This document shows positions 43,909-52,233 of a stretch of DNA of 64,000 nucleotides, piece by piece. Below the pieces are notes generated by a model. That model was not told the DNA's origin. It ran no database searches and was given only the letters and a program-made list of their open reading frames with translations. Source of the stretch: JAUSPI01 sp964650385. GTDB lineage: Bacteria; Desulfobacterota; Syntrophia; Syntrophales; JADFWA01. The DNA is taken from positions 1 to 64,000 of the forward strand of contig CAZYTP010000001.1 in the NCBI GenBank assembly GCA_964650385.1. The letters are read 5' to 3'. Made by a program: the position numbers and the translations under genes. The stretch's first letter is position 1, and the number at the start of each line of letters is the position of its first letter.

Positions 43909-44231
43909 AGGAAGTAACCGGTCAGATACACTTTGTCGGGGCATTGTCTTCTTATCATCATAAAGGACTTAATAAAAGAAGCCAACAATTTTAACTGCAT
44001 GGAAGTCTTTTCCTCCTCATGATGATAAGGAAAAGACGAAAATATATGAACATGATCTGCTGCAACCTCCAAAGTGCCTATCTCAAACTCATAATTTGCA
44101 GCAATTTCCTGAAAAACACTCTTTACTCGCTCTTGTATATCTCCATGCAATATCCATTTTCGATACTTAAGAGCCCCTACCAAATGATATTTGGTGTCAT
44201 ATACAGCATGACTGGTTCTTCTCAATCCCAT
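43881..44231 (-). pseudogene. Degraded IS200/IS605-type transposase (TnpA)
   Basis: 116 codons beginning RRTSHAVYDTKYHLV, the classic start of IS200 Y1 transposases (Y-D-x-K-Y-H), and carrying the HUH metal motif in VAADHVHIFSSFP. After that the sequence leaves the family pattern, and the catalytic Tyr helix cannot be placed. Its 3' end runs into the opposite-strand IS1634 fragment, so this is a mosaic of two dead insertion sequences. Confidence 0.65.
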
Positions 44232-44381
44232 GCCGTATCTATAGTATATTCAGTCCTGCCTCCGGCAGGAAAACTTTTCACAAACTTGAAGGATATTTCA
44301 TCCTCAACAATTCCTTCTCTGCCAACTGTGAAGCATTTTTTTTGCTTCTGCAATTGATCCGGATATCTCCTTTCCCGGGTG

Positions 44382-45860
44382 TCAGAAACTGCCAAATCTC
44401 TGTTTATAAATCGTTTGCTTTGCATTCTGGTTGATACTATAGTTACTTCTGCCGTTAAAAAAGAGCCTGTCTTTCCCCTGTTCCTTGGCTTTGTACATAT
44501 TTTCATCTGCCCTTTTTATGAAATCCGTTAAATCTTCCTGATTAATATACTGTGCAATACCAATACTTATTGTTAAGTGAACAATCATTTCTGCTGCAGG
44601 GTGAAATGATTCGTCTTTAAAATCCGACCTTATTCTTTCCGCAACAAGCATCCCTTTGCTTCCTTCAGTCTCGGGCAAAATAACCATAAACTCTTCACCA
44701 CCGTATCGGTATGCAGAATCTGAACTCCGCATAGATTTTCGAATTAATTTGCCTAACTGAGCCAACACCTTATTTCCTTCCAAATGTCCGAATGAATCAT
44801 TATATTTCTTGAAATTATCAACATCCAGCATCAAAAGGGTCAAAGGATGATTATAGCGATTTACCCGTTTGATTTCTGATTTCAACTGGTTATAAAAATG
44901 CCTTGAATTATAAAGTTTCGTAAGATCATCTATAAGACTAAGTTTTTGATATTTTTCTTTGCTTTTCTGTAGAGCTTTCTCTGTCTTTTTGTTGTCGTTA
45001 ATGTCGCGTACGGATTCGATTGCGCCAATTATATTTCCATCGGAATCATACACGGGACTCGCCTTCCCCCACATAAACATTTCTTTTCCACCAACGATTA
45101 TGGGATCATCAAGTTCGATGATCAGACAATCCCCTTTCCTGGAAACAAAAGAGATTTCTTTTCCTATTTCTTCTTCAGGCTTTAGTGCCAAATCAATCAA
45201 TATGGGTCTCCTAACACCATAGAACGGTAAAGCGTATTCATATTCCCCTTTCCCCAACATATATTCCGCTCTAATACCTGTCATTTCTTCAATCGCCCGG
45301 TTCCACGCAATAACCTTTCCTTCAGAATCAATGGCGAATGTGGCATCTGGTAAAAAGTCAATAATATCACCTAATCGACGTTCCGACTCTTGCAGGGCGC
45401 CCTCTATCCGCTTTCGTTCGGTAATATCCTCTATTGCACCGTCTATCAATTGAATTTCACCATGTTCATCATACTGGATTGTTGCCGTTACTGAACACCA
45501 GACAATTGAGCCATCTTTCTGTCGGAGTTTCATTTCTTCATTTCTGACAAAACCGTCCTTCTTAATCTTTTGAGAAAAAAGATCTCGGTCTTCCGTATTA
45601 CGGTAGAGTTCGGAAGTAGAAACCTCTATAAGATCATCCAGAGAATCGTAACCAAATATTTTGACAGCAGCAGGATTTGCCTGAAGAAATTGTCCGTGGG
45701 GTCCAGTTCTATATACACCGATATCCACATTTTCCAGCAAGGTTCGGTTTCTTTCTTCACTTTTCCGAAGTGCTTGCTCCACTTGCTTGTACTTGTCAAC
45801 TTCTTTTTCTAAGCGCTTGATTTTTCGCTTCAATTGATCATATGTTGATTTTGGTGTCAT
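44382..45860 (-). CDS. PAS-PAS-GGDEF diguanylate cyclase
   Basis: A 492-residue cytoplasmic sensor that should make cyclic di-GMP. The ATG at 45860 is used because GGAGAC stands 8 bases before it. After a coiled coil (TYDQLKRKIKRLEKEVDKYK) come two PAS domains (NRTLLENVDIGVYRTGPHGQ; GDIIDFLPDATFAIDSEGK), then GGDEF with an intact catalytic motif YRYGGEEFMVIL. An RSSD five residues before it fits the product-inhibition I-site (RxxD). The second PAS is close to the PAS of the broken kinase at 33 kb. The ligand is unknown. Confidence 0.9.
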   Translation of the reverse strand: MTPKSTYDQLKRKIKRLEKEVDKYKQVEQALRKSEERNRTLLENVDIGVYRTGPHGQFLQANPAAVKIFGYDSLDDLIEVSTSELYRNTEDRDLFSQKIKKDGFVRNEEMKLRQKDGSIVWCSVTATIQYDEHGEIQLIDGAIEDITERKRIEGALQESERRLGDIIDFLPDATFAIDSEGKVIAWNRAIEEMTGIRAEYMLGKGEYEYALPFYGVRRPILIDLALKPEEEIGKEISFVSRKGDCLIIELDDPIIVGGKEMFMWGKASPVYDSDGNIIGAIESVRDINDNKKTEKALQKSKEKYQKLSLIDDLTKLYNSRHFYNQLKSEIKRVNRYNHPLTLLMLDVDNFKKYNDSFGHLEGNKVLAQLGKLIRKSMRSSDSAYRYGGEEFMVILPETEGSKGMLVAERIRSDFKDESFHPAAEMIVHLTISIGIAQYINQEDLTDFIKRADENMYKAKEQGKDRLFFNGRSNYSINQNAKQTIYKQRFGSF

Positions 45861-46212
45861 TAAAAAGTCTCCGGGCATTCATGAAAACAAAAAACTCCTA
45901 CACTATTTCATGAAATCACATCAGAATGCCTCGTTTTTAAATTTAAACGGGGATGAAAGACATTCTTATAATTCCCTTTCCCCCGGGTGGGAGAGGGGTG
46001 ATTCATGTATTTTTCTTTCTTATCAGGAATTTTGAAAAAGCATAGACTATGCCATAATGCGATAATTGCACAATCTTCTGTAATGTCTGATAGTTAGAAC
46101 TCATGGCTCAATCACCAAACAAGGAAATATCTACAAAATCACTTGCTATGTGGTTGATATGTCAAACCACTGACGTTGGGGGTATTGTTTTGAACATGGT
46201 TGGATGTGCTAC

Positions 46213-46299
46213 CTATCTAACTGGTTTCTGACAGCTATCCCTATCTGTTCTAATACAAAAGGTTTCTTTATATAAACACCAGCGCCAAGTCCTTGGGTT
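46213..46299 (-). pseudogene. Receiver-domain C-terminal remnant
   Basis: The minus strand reads LGAGVYIKKPFVLEQIGIAV followed by RNQLDR, which is the end of a receiver domain from a hybrid kinase (conserved Lys in IKKPF). Upstream in this frame nothing of the domain remains. Confidence 0.6.
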
Positions 46300-46314
46300 T
46301 TCCTTTAAATAGTG

Positions 46315-46341
46315 AAAGCCGACCCCGGAGGGGCCGGCTTT
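46315..46341. terminator. GC-rich hairpin
   Basis: AAAGCCG-aCCCC-ggag-GGG-cCGGCTTT folds to a stem of at least ten pairs. There is no clear T-run on either side, so its role as a terminator is open. Confidence 0.5.
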
Positions 46342-46596
46342 GATTTAACCCTCGAAGGGGGATGATTTGCCTTGCCCCCTGAGGAAGCAAGAATGAGTTG
46401 CCCTTCACTGCGATTAAAATAATTTACGTTGTTGCTCTTCTCCCTTGTGTTCTTTGACCGGGAGCTCAGCCGCTTTGGTCAAAGATAACACTTTTTGTAA
46501 GGTTCTCGAAACGAGAGCGGTTATATAAAAATCTCAGTTAATTTGGACGGCAATCATAAAATATCATCAATGTAAATATACGCATTACATTTATTA

Positions 46597-46612
46597 TGGC
46601 ACAATGCGTGCA
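46597..46612 (+). promoter_or_regulatory. Sigma-54 promoter
   Basis: TGGCAC-AATGC-GTGCA matches the -24/-12 consensus with a single change (GTGC for TTGC). Transcription would start near 46623, just where the structured leader begins. Sigma-54 commonly drives middle flagellar genes. Confidence 0.6.
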
Positions 46613-46622
46613 AATATATAAA

Positions 46623-46800
46623 TGCAAATATCTCGACGGCCACAGCCCAATAACCCTCTAAGTAAGGGTTTATATGCGGCCGCAAAGGCTTTCCGGGCTT
46701 CTTTTTGTTCGGTTTGAATAGAACAGGTTGATTATCTGAGGGAAGTAATTTTTGCCTGTAAAGGCAAAAATTTCCTATCAGGGATCAAATACACCAAATA
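46623..46800 (+). promoter_or_regulatory. Structured leader, possible cyclic-di-GMP-I-type riboswitch
   Basis: The leader contains, in order, CACAG, a pairing ACCC/GGGT hairpin, CGCAAAGGC and TTCCGGGC, and AGCC near the start can pair with GGCT after CGCAAAG. This recalls the GEMM (c-di-GMP-I) core CACAG-GGC...ACGCAAAGCC-UCCGG with the GGC/GCC pair swapped to GCC/GGC. A later hairpin TTTTTGCC-TGTAAA-GGCAAAAA (from 46749) could be the expression switch. The match is by eye and incomplete; the third helix is not certain. Confidence 0.35.
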
Positions 46801-46829
46801 TGCGAGGTCGCAAGAAAGGATAATGCAAT

Positions 46830-47285
46830 ATGAAAATATCAATTTATGACATTGCGGGCAGTATCGACAACAAAAAAACAAAAAATGTCGAGAAACAATC
46901 AGGGCATAATTTTGACAAAATACTTCAAAATGAAATCAAGGGATCATCCATACCTGCGAATCATCAAAGATCCCTTCCTCCGATTGATAATATATCGCCA
47001 ACACAATTTGAAATCGCATCCCTGGTTGATGATAAGAGACAAAACATTGAACATGTTGAAAGTTTCATGAATGTTCTTGAAGATTATCAGAAGCAATTAG
47101 AAAACCCTGCAGTTAATCTCAAAGAGCTGGCTCCATTTGTTAATCGCCTGGAAAAGGAAGTAGAGAAAATTATGCCTTTTATGAACTCACTCCCCGACAA
47201 TGATGAACTGAAGAACGTTCTCAATAAGGCCGTTATTGCATCGACCGTAGAAGTAATAAAATTCAATCGAGGTGACTACATATAA
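46830..47285 (+). CDS. Small helical protein of unknown function
   Basis: A 151-residue protein that I do not recognise. Residues 1-60 look disordered (many Asn, Lys, Pro); residues 65-145 are helical (NIEHVESFMNVLEDYQKQLE; LAPFVNRLEKEVEKIMPFMN). No signal peptide, membrane segment or cysteine is seen. AAAGGAT stands 11 bases before the ATG. The sigma-54 promoter and the 200-base leader in front, and the motility genes nearby, suggest a flagellum-linked protein; this is inference. Confidence 0.65.
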   Translation: MKISIYDIAGSIDNKKTKNVEKQSGHNFDKILQNEIKGSSIPANHQRSLPPIDNISPTQFEIASLVDDKRQNIEHVESFMNVLEDYQKQLENPAVNLKELAPFVNRLEKEVEKIMPFMNSLPDNDELKNVLNKAVIASTVEVIKFNRGDYI

Positions 47286-47744
47286 CATCTCCACGTCTAC
47301 ATTTTTTTGTAAAATTCTTGCTTCAGGAATCCTTGGAAACGTATTGGCTTTTAAAAGGTTTTCATATTCTTTTTAGTCAAAAGCTTGTTTCTATGCGTAC
47401 CCTCTCCTCTCTGGCATAGTCTGCCACACAATTACAAAGAGATTGAACAGCACCTGTTCGATCTGACCTTGATCCGCTTGGCCGATACAATTCCTGCATC
47501 TGTAACAAATATTTGCCGTTAGTGTTTATTTCACTGTCACGACAAAAAGCGATTCTTCCGAAAAACAAACTGCAATATATCGCAGGTACAATTATTGTGA
47601 TACTGGGATTGTGGGCCCTGGGGAAAACGTATCTTTTGTAATGTATTTATCAAACAAGAAGTGGCCACAAAAGCCATTCAGAGGTGTTAAAATGAAGATA
47701 GTAACAGCTCAAGATACCCCTTCCTGTAAATTACTTTGCAAATT
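47286..47744. other. Intergenic region with decayed kinase sequence
   Basis: No intact gene. A HATPase remnant lies at 47393-47483 on the minus strand; the remainder shows nothing I can assign. Confidence 0.5.
47393..47483 (-). pseudogene. Histidine kinase ATPase-domain remnant
   Basis: One minus-strand frame reads GQADQGQIEQVLFNLFVIVW followed by QTMPERRG, matching the N-box of hybrid kinases (ADRGQIEQVLLNL-x-VNAWQAMP); the metal-binding Asn is lost (Ile in its place). It is in a different frame from the short open frame around it. Confidence 0.55.
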
Positions 47745-49439
47745 TCACGAAAGTTCAATACTGGAACAAGATTCCAGCATATACTTGACCCGCATGGAGA
47801 TCGTGTGATTTTTCATCACGGCTTCCCTGCCCCGCTCTGCAATTTCGAGTGCTTCGTCTCCGTGTTCCAGATAATATGCTGCCTTAGAAAAAAGCTCTTC
47901 CAATGTACGGTAGGTTTCAACCTCTCTTCCCAGATCAAAAATCTCACCGATTTCATCGCTATATTCAGCCAGAACGAAACCTCCGCAAGCCATAATATCA
48001 AAGATCCTCATCGGAACGATATCCATCTGGTAAAGCCTGTTTATATCGACATTAATCGAGGATGCACAATAAATTTTGTTTATCTCATAAGAGTGGCCGG
48101 CACTCCCCATATATTTGACTCCGTATTGCTCTGCCATCCGCCATCCCTCATCCCCCCATACTTTTACATCAAAATCGTTTAATCCGGCGAGATAGTTGAT
48201 TCGCTTTTCCGCTGCCGCAATCTCACCTACGAGCATAAACGGATCGTGGGTCCCATTAAGACCTGAGAAGTAATTGAGGAAATCAGGGAAATGTTCACGG
48301 AGAAGATCCGGAATCACATAATTCGAAAGATCCTTTCGTTGTTCCGACAGAACTTCTTCCAAAAGACGCACCCCTTTTCTCACCGCTTCATTGTCATCAC
48401 CCAGGTACGCCTTGTAGTTTGAAAGAAAAATATCCTTACAAGCATTTGCATTGTCAATCATACTCGATCCGACAAAGGACAGGGAAGCGCCATATTTATT
48501 TTGCTCCTCCGGTGAAAGATGCGGCGCTGATCTTTTTTCAATATCAGAAGCAAGAAAAAGATGCTCAACATTCTTAAATCCGGCTTCTACAAATTCGGAT
48601 ACATTGGTTTTACGATAAGTAAAGATGTAAGTCCGATCGGCCGGTGCCTTACACGGTTTCAATCGGTCTGTTGCCGGATCTACCTCCCAGCAGACCAGAT
48701 CGACGTTGTTGCTGTGGCAAAACTCAGCAAGGCCATTCATATAATTGACTGCAAAGACCACCTGTGGATTAAAACACCTGACCGTCATCTTCATTTCTTC
48801 AAGAGACAGCTTTCGTATATCAAGAGTATAAATAGAAAAACCAAGTTCCTCGAACGCTTTGCACACATCATCCGCGAAAAGATCTTCGGAACATATAATC
48901 GCCCGTTTTTCTCCCACTCCGCGCTCTATCAACTTCTGTTCATTCTTGTAAACCTGACTCAGAAGGGGATGGTATATAACCGTGCCATACCTCGCCATAC
49001 CGAGTATGTCTAAAATATCAATACCCATACGAACTTTCAGACGGCCGGATTTAAGATGTTCACTGTAGTCTTTTTGCATCAGGACAAGTCGGACAAGCCA
49101 CGGATCCCGATCCCAGACAGTAATCCTGACCTTGCTGAATTGCTGCAATATATAATCAAGCTGCTCTCCCAATCCGATACCGAAAAGGAGTATGTTCTTT
49201 GCATCGCTAACATCACCCAGTGTGCTTTCTATCTCTTCATTATCAATAACGAAAGGTAATTGAGTCCGATGCCTCTCGTAACGAATTCCTCCGCCATCCA
49301 GAAAATGAATATGAGACCCGTCGACAGGCATGCATATCCGCTGAAATAAATTCTCATCAATGGCGGCTAAAAATGCCAAATTCCTCTCTAATGTTGTCTC
49401 GGAAAACTGTTCCGGGAGTTTCTGATTCTTTATTGTCAC
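47745..49439 (-). CDS. CgeB-like glycosyltransferase with motility-factor-like N-terminus
   Basis: About 564 residues from the GTG at 49439, chosen because AGGAAGGGTG precedes it; another GTG 24 bases upstream lacks a site. Residues 80-180 (NILLFGIGLGEQLDYILQQF, ITVWDRDPWLVRLVL) recall the Maf/6-hydroxymethylpterin-kinase-like part of flagellin-glycosylation factors. The remainder is the DUF3880/CgeB glycosyltransferase pair (VVFAVNYMNGLAEFCHSNNV, SLSFVGSSM, INVDINRLYQMDIVPMRIFD, CGGFVLAEYSDEIGEIF, NHTISMRVKYML). Cytoplasmic. It is the only gene of its unit and has a perfect sigma-54 promoter about 140 bases upstream. Confidence 0.85.
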   Translation of the reverse strand: MTIKNQKLPEQFSETTLERNLAFLAAIDENLFQRICMPVDGSHIHFLDGGGIRYERHRTQLPFVIDNEEIESTLGDVSDAKNILLFGIGLGEQLDYILQQFSKVRITVWDRDPWLVRLVLMQKDYSEHLKSGRLKVRMGIDILDILGMARYGTVIYHPLLSQVYKNEQKLIERGVGEKRAIICSEDLFADDVCKAFEELGFSIYTLDIRKLSLEEMKMTVRCFNPQVVFAVNYMNGLAEFCHSNNVDLVCWEVDPATDRLKPCKAPADRTYIFTYRKTNVSEFVEAGFKNVEHLFLASDIEKRSAPHLSPEEQNKYGASLSFVGSSMIDNANACKDIFLSNYKAYLGDDNEAVRKGVRLLEEVLSEQRKDLSNYVIPDLLREHFPDFLNYFSGLNGTHDPFMLVGEIAAAEKRINYLAGLNDFDVKVWGDEGWRMAEQYGVKYMGSAGHSYEINKIYCASSINVDINRLYQMDIVPMRIFDIMACGGFVLAEYSDEIGEIFDLGREVETYRTLEELFSKAAYYLEHGDEALEIAERGREAVMKNHTISMRVKYMLESCSSIELS

Positions 49440-49579
49440 TGATTCACCCTTCCTCAAAAGCACTCCATTAATAATCTCTTGAGACCTATGTTATCTATTT
49501 TATTAACGTACTGTGTAACAAAGCCAGTAAACTGGCCTTTGATTAATTCATGTGAGGTTATACAGTTTGCCATATATCC

Positions 49580-49595
49580 AGCAAGTTATGTGCCA
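49580..49595 (-). promoter_or_regulatory. Perfect sigma-54 promoter (minus strand)
   Basis: On the minus strand TGGCAC-ATAAC-TTGCT fits the -24/-12 consensus at every conserved base. It points to the CgeB-like gene that starts at 49439, giving a leader of about 130 bases. Confidence 0.7.
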
Positions 49596-49878
49596 TATCA
49601 TTATATGAAGCTTAGATCTTAAGCCGGTTATGTTTGTCAGGTGCGTGCAAGTATTTTCGTGTCGTTTTGTGAGACCTGAACGTTGTCAGTATTTTGACAC
49701 ACAGGAGCCCTACGGCTCTGTGAAACTAAACTGCAAATTCTGCCGTTTCACGAACCAGTGAATAGAGTTTTTTCTTACTTTGCACCAGTTCGACACGATC
49801 AAAACTTGTCCAATAGGACAGGACATATAATTTCATGTTAACCTTGTTAAAAACATTGATCGAACTGTCTCCAACAAA

Positions 49879-49894
49879 TGGCACAACCTTTGCT
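49879..49894 (+). promoter_or_regulatory. Perfect sigma-54 promoter (plus strand)
   Basis: TGGCAC-AACCT-TTGCT fits the -24/-12 consensus at every conserved base and lies 129 bases before the glycosyltransferase gene at 50023. Confidence 0.7.
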
Positions 49895-50022
49895 TTATGT
49901 TTAAGCCATTGCTGTATCAGTCAGCCGAAGATTTCAAATCGGCAAATGGCTGTTTTGCTTAATGGTTTGTGTTTTTATAATGTTACAACGTTTTTAAATT
50001 ATAACGTTTAGACAATAGTGAT

Positions 50023-52176
50023 ATGGACAATTTATTGATTTCTTATATTGAACCGCCACCAAATATGCATTCAGTCAGAATGCAGGATGATTACATTTCA
50101 AAACCCGGCAATATACACTTTATCCATTTGTCAAACCTACATCAATGTGCACGTGATGTGATAAAGAAGACTGATGTTCTCGTCATTAAAGACATCTGCG
50201 ATCCAGACCTCATACCTTTAATACAAGAACGTAAAAAAGTGAACAAACTGACTGTTTATGAGTTAACTGACCTTATGATTTTCCAGCAATCAGTGCATGC
50301 CTTGAATGATCGGTACGAAATTATAAAGAATGATCATCTTCTCAAGTTACTACTTTATCACTGCGATGTCATACAATTTAGCACACTCGATTTACAAGAA
50401 ATCTATGGATATTTAAACTCTCATTTAACCGCAATCGGGGATCAAGGAAGATATGAAACCATTGCCGAATCTTACCGTTCACTTTCAAAGTTCCGTGACG
50501 TACCCATCACCGAAAATGATAAAGGCACAAACATCTTTCAAGAATTATCATCAATAGAAGGCGCTCAGGTATTAGAACATCACCTTTTTCTAAGGCCTGC
50601 CCGTTTTGAAGAATTACTGCACAATGGCTTAATCCTTAAAAAAGATACGAAAAAAAAGAAAGCCGCATTAGAGAGTTTCGAGGAAGCTATAAAACTATTC
50701 CCACAAAACTCCCTTCCATTCCTTCTATGTGCTTCAATAATGCCTGATCCGATTGAGGCTCTTAGCACGGCACTAAAATTGAACCCGCAATCTATCAGTG
50801 CCTGGATTTTGCTTGCTGAAGAGTACATTAAATTACAAAACTGGAACGCTTCTTTACAGGCATTAGAATTTGCAGCAAACATGGTGCCCCACTGCGACAT
50901 TCCTTATCTAAAAGCTGCTCAAATCATGAAAATCCTTAATCGAAAGGATGAGTGGTTAACGCTAATAGATAAAGCTCAATCTTCAGTATCTGCTCTTTCA
51001 ATAACTTCACAGAAACTGGATGATCACACATCCTCTCGGAAAACTTCATCCTATCCCAAACGAGCTTTTTTACTTGCCTCAAAAAAAAGCATCCTTCACG
51101 ATGATTGCGTGGGTGGATTAAAGGAATTGGGATGGGAAGTAAAAAGTGAATTGTTTAGCAGCAACAGCCACAATGAACCTGATGCTCATGAAAAATTAAC
51201 TCTTAAGATCCGCAATTATAATCCACACCTTGTTTTTTCTATCAATCAGGCCGGATGTGACGCGGAAGGGTATGTTTTCTCAGCCCTCTTTCAGGCTGGC
51301 ATTCCAGCTGTCATCTGGTATGTGGATAATCCTTTTGCTCTTTTGCCGGAGGGCAGTGACAGGATGGTTCAACATGCCTCCGTTCTGGCGTGTTTTGATT
51401 CATCATATGTGACGGATTTACAAAATAAAACAAACATCACATCTATTAGTTTACCACTTGGGACAAATCCTAAAAGGTTTAATACTCACATATCAAATGA
51501 CTTAGAATCATGGAATATTTCTTTTGTAGGCAATCTCGACCTTGATATGGTATCACGCCAGCGGACAGCGCTCGAAACGGACCATGCTCATCTTGTTGAC
51601 TTGGTGGATGAAATAGTAAAAAAATTGATGTCCGGTAAATCATCAAGAGCATCCAGCGCGCTGTTAAAAGACATTGCTTCATTATTTTCAATCGACTGGC
51701 ATGCCCTGCCCCACACTCTTAAAGAAAGAATTTGCATCGTTGCAGAAACGGATGCTTCGGCAAAAAAGCGCGCCGAGATTATTTCAATGCTGAGCGATGA
51801 AGAAATTAAGGTCATTGGTGGCCCCGAGTGGCAACCCTTTTTGCGCCCGGAACAACTTTTCCCCCCGGTTAATTATTTAAGTGAATTATGTCCGGTATAC
51901 CAAAAAAGCCGCATCAATCTAAACATTTCGAAATTCCAGCTACGATCCGGGGTAAACCAGCGTATATTTGATGTCCCAGCAGCAGGCAGTTTTGTGTTAA
52001 CCGATCAAACATCTGATCTGGAACAATATTTTCGACCAGATGAAGAGGTTGCTATTTATAGAGATGCTGAGGAAATGAAGAGCAAAGTGAAATTTTATCT
52101 AAATCATGAGCATGAAAGGCTGTCAATTATTAATAAAGCTCGTAGAAGAGTTCTGAATGAACATACATACATATAA
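50023..52176 (+). CDS. TPR/CgeB-type glycosyltransferase, C-terminus frameshifted
   Basis: 717 residues. The front (1-150) is akin to that of the next gene (DVLVIKDICDPDLIPLIQER, KLTVYEL), but its transferase part is shortened. A TPR-like block follows (LEHHLFLRPARFEELLHNGL; DPIEALSTALKLNPQSISAW), then from residue 345 a CgeB transferase (RAFLLASKKSILHDDCVGGL, VFSINQAG, WYVDNPFALLPEG, RSGVNQRIFDVPAAGSFVLT). It ends abruptly at NEHTYI. The next bases in another frame give YKHRMKQLINFLGLM, the expected family tail, so a 4-base slip has removed about 14 residues. Confidence 0.85.
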   Translation: MDNLLISYIEPPPNMHSVRMQDDYISKPGNIHFIHLSNLHQCARDVIKKTDVLVIKDICDPDLIPLIQERKKVNKLTVYELTDLMIFQQSVHALNDRYEIIKNDHLLKLLLYHCDVIQFSTLDLQEIYGYLNSHLTAIGDQGRYETIAESYRSLSKFRDVPITENDKGTNIFQELSSIEGAQVLEHHLFLRPARFEELLHNGLILKKDTKKKKAALESFEEAIKLFPQNSLPFLLCASIMPDPIEALSTALKLNPQSISAWILLAEEYIKLQNWNASLQALEFAANMVPHCDIPYLKAAQIMKILNRKDEWLTLIDKAQSSVSALSITSQKLDDHTSSRKTSSYPKRAFLLASKKSILHDDCVGGLKELGWEVKSELFSSNSHNEPDAHEKLTLKIRNYNPHLVFSINQAGCDAEGYVFSALFQAGIPAVIWYVDNPFALLPEGSDRMVQHASVLACFDSSYVTDLQNKTNITSISLPLGTNPKRFNTHISNDLESWNISFVGNLDLDMVSRQRTALETDHAHLVDLVDEIVKKLMSGKSSRASSALLKDIASLFSIDWHALPHTLKERICIVAETDASAKKRAEIISMLSDEEIKVIGGPEWQPFLRPEQLFPPVNYLSELCPVYQKSRINLNISKFQLRSGVNQRIFDVPAAGSFVLTDQTSDLEQYFRPDEEVAIYRDAEEMKSKVKFYLNHEHERLSIINKARRRVLNEHTYI
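52161..52172 (+). repeat. (ACAT)3 tetranucleotide tract at a frameshift
   Basis: Three ACAT units sit in the codons for EHTY near the gene's end. With two units the frame would run on as EHTYKHRMKQLINFLGLM; with three it stops at once. Confidence 0.8.
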
Positions 52177-52233
52177 ACACCGAATGAAACAGTTAATAAA
52201 CTTTTTGGGATTAATGTAATACAAAACCGAACC

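Larger units (their letters stand above)
45861..46829. other. Long intergenic region with kinase debris and a regulated leader
   Basis: No intact gene in about 970 bases. From left to right it holds plain AT-rich sequence, a receiver-domain remnant (46213-46299, minus), a GC hairpin (46315-46341), a sigma-54 promoter (46597) and a structured leader running to the next gene. Confidence 0.6.
49440..50022. other. Divergent control region between two glycosyltransferase units
   Basis: About 580 bases with two oppositely directed sigma-54 promoters (49580-49595 minus, 49879-49894 plus). The space of 280 bases between them could hold shared enhancer sites; AGAGCC/GGCTCT-type short hairpins occur near 49708. 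A start-less minus-strand frame (49726 to about 49915) is not assigned. Confidence 0.6.

Noticed and set aside
44222..44506. 94-codon minus-strand frame at the end of the GGDEF gene
   Set aside because: It overlaps the real diguanylate cyclase end in another frame and shows no family features.
49726..49918. Minus-strand frame (WLKHKAKVVPFVGDSS...) between the two sigma-54 promoters
   Set aside because: No upstream start, no ribosome site and it overlaps the plus-strand promoter; possibly an old gene tail but I cannot identify it.
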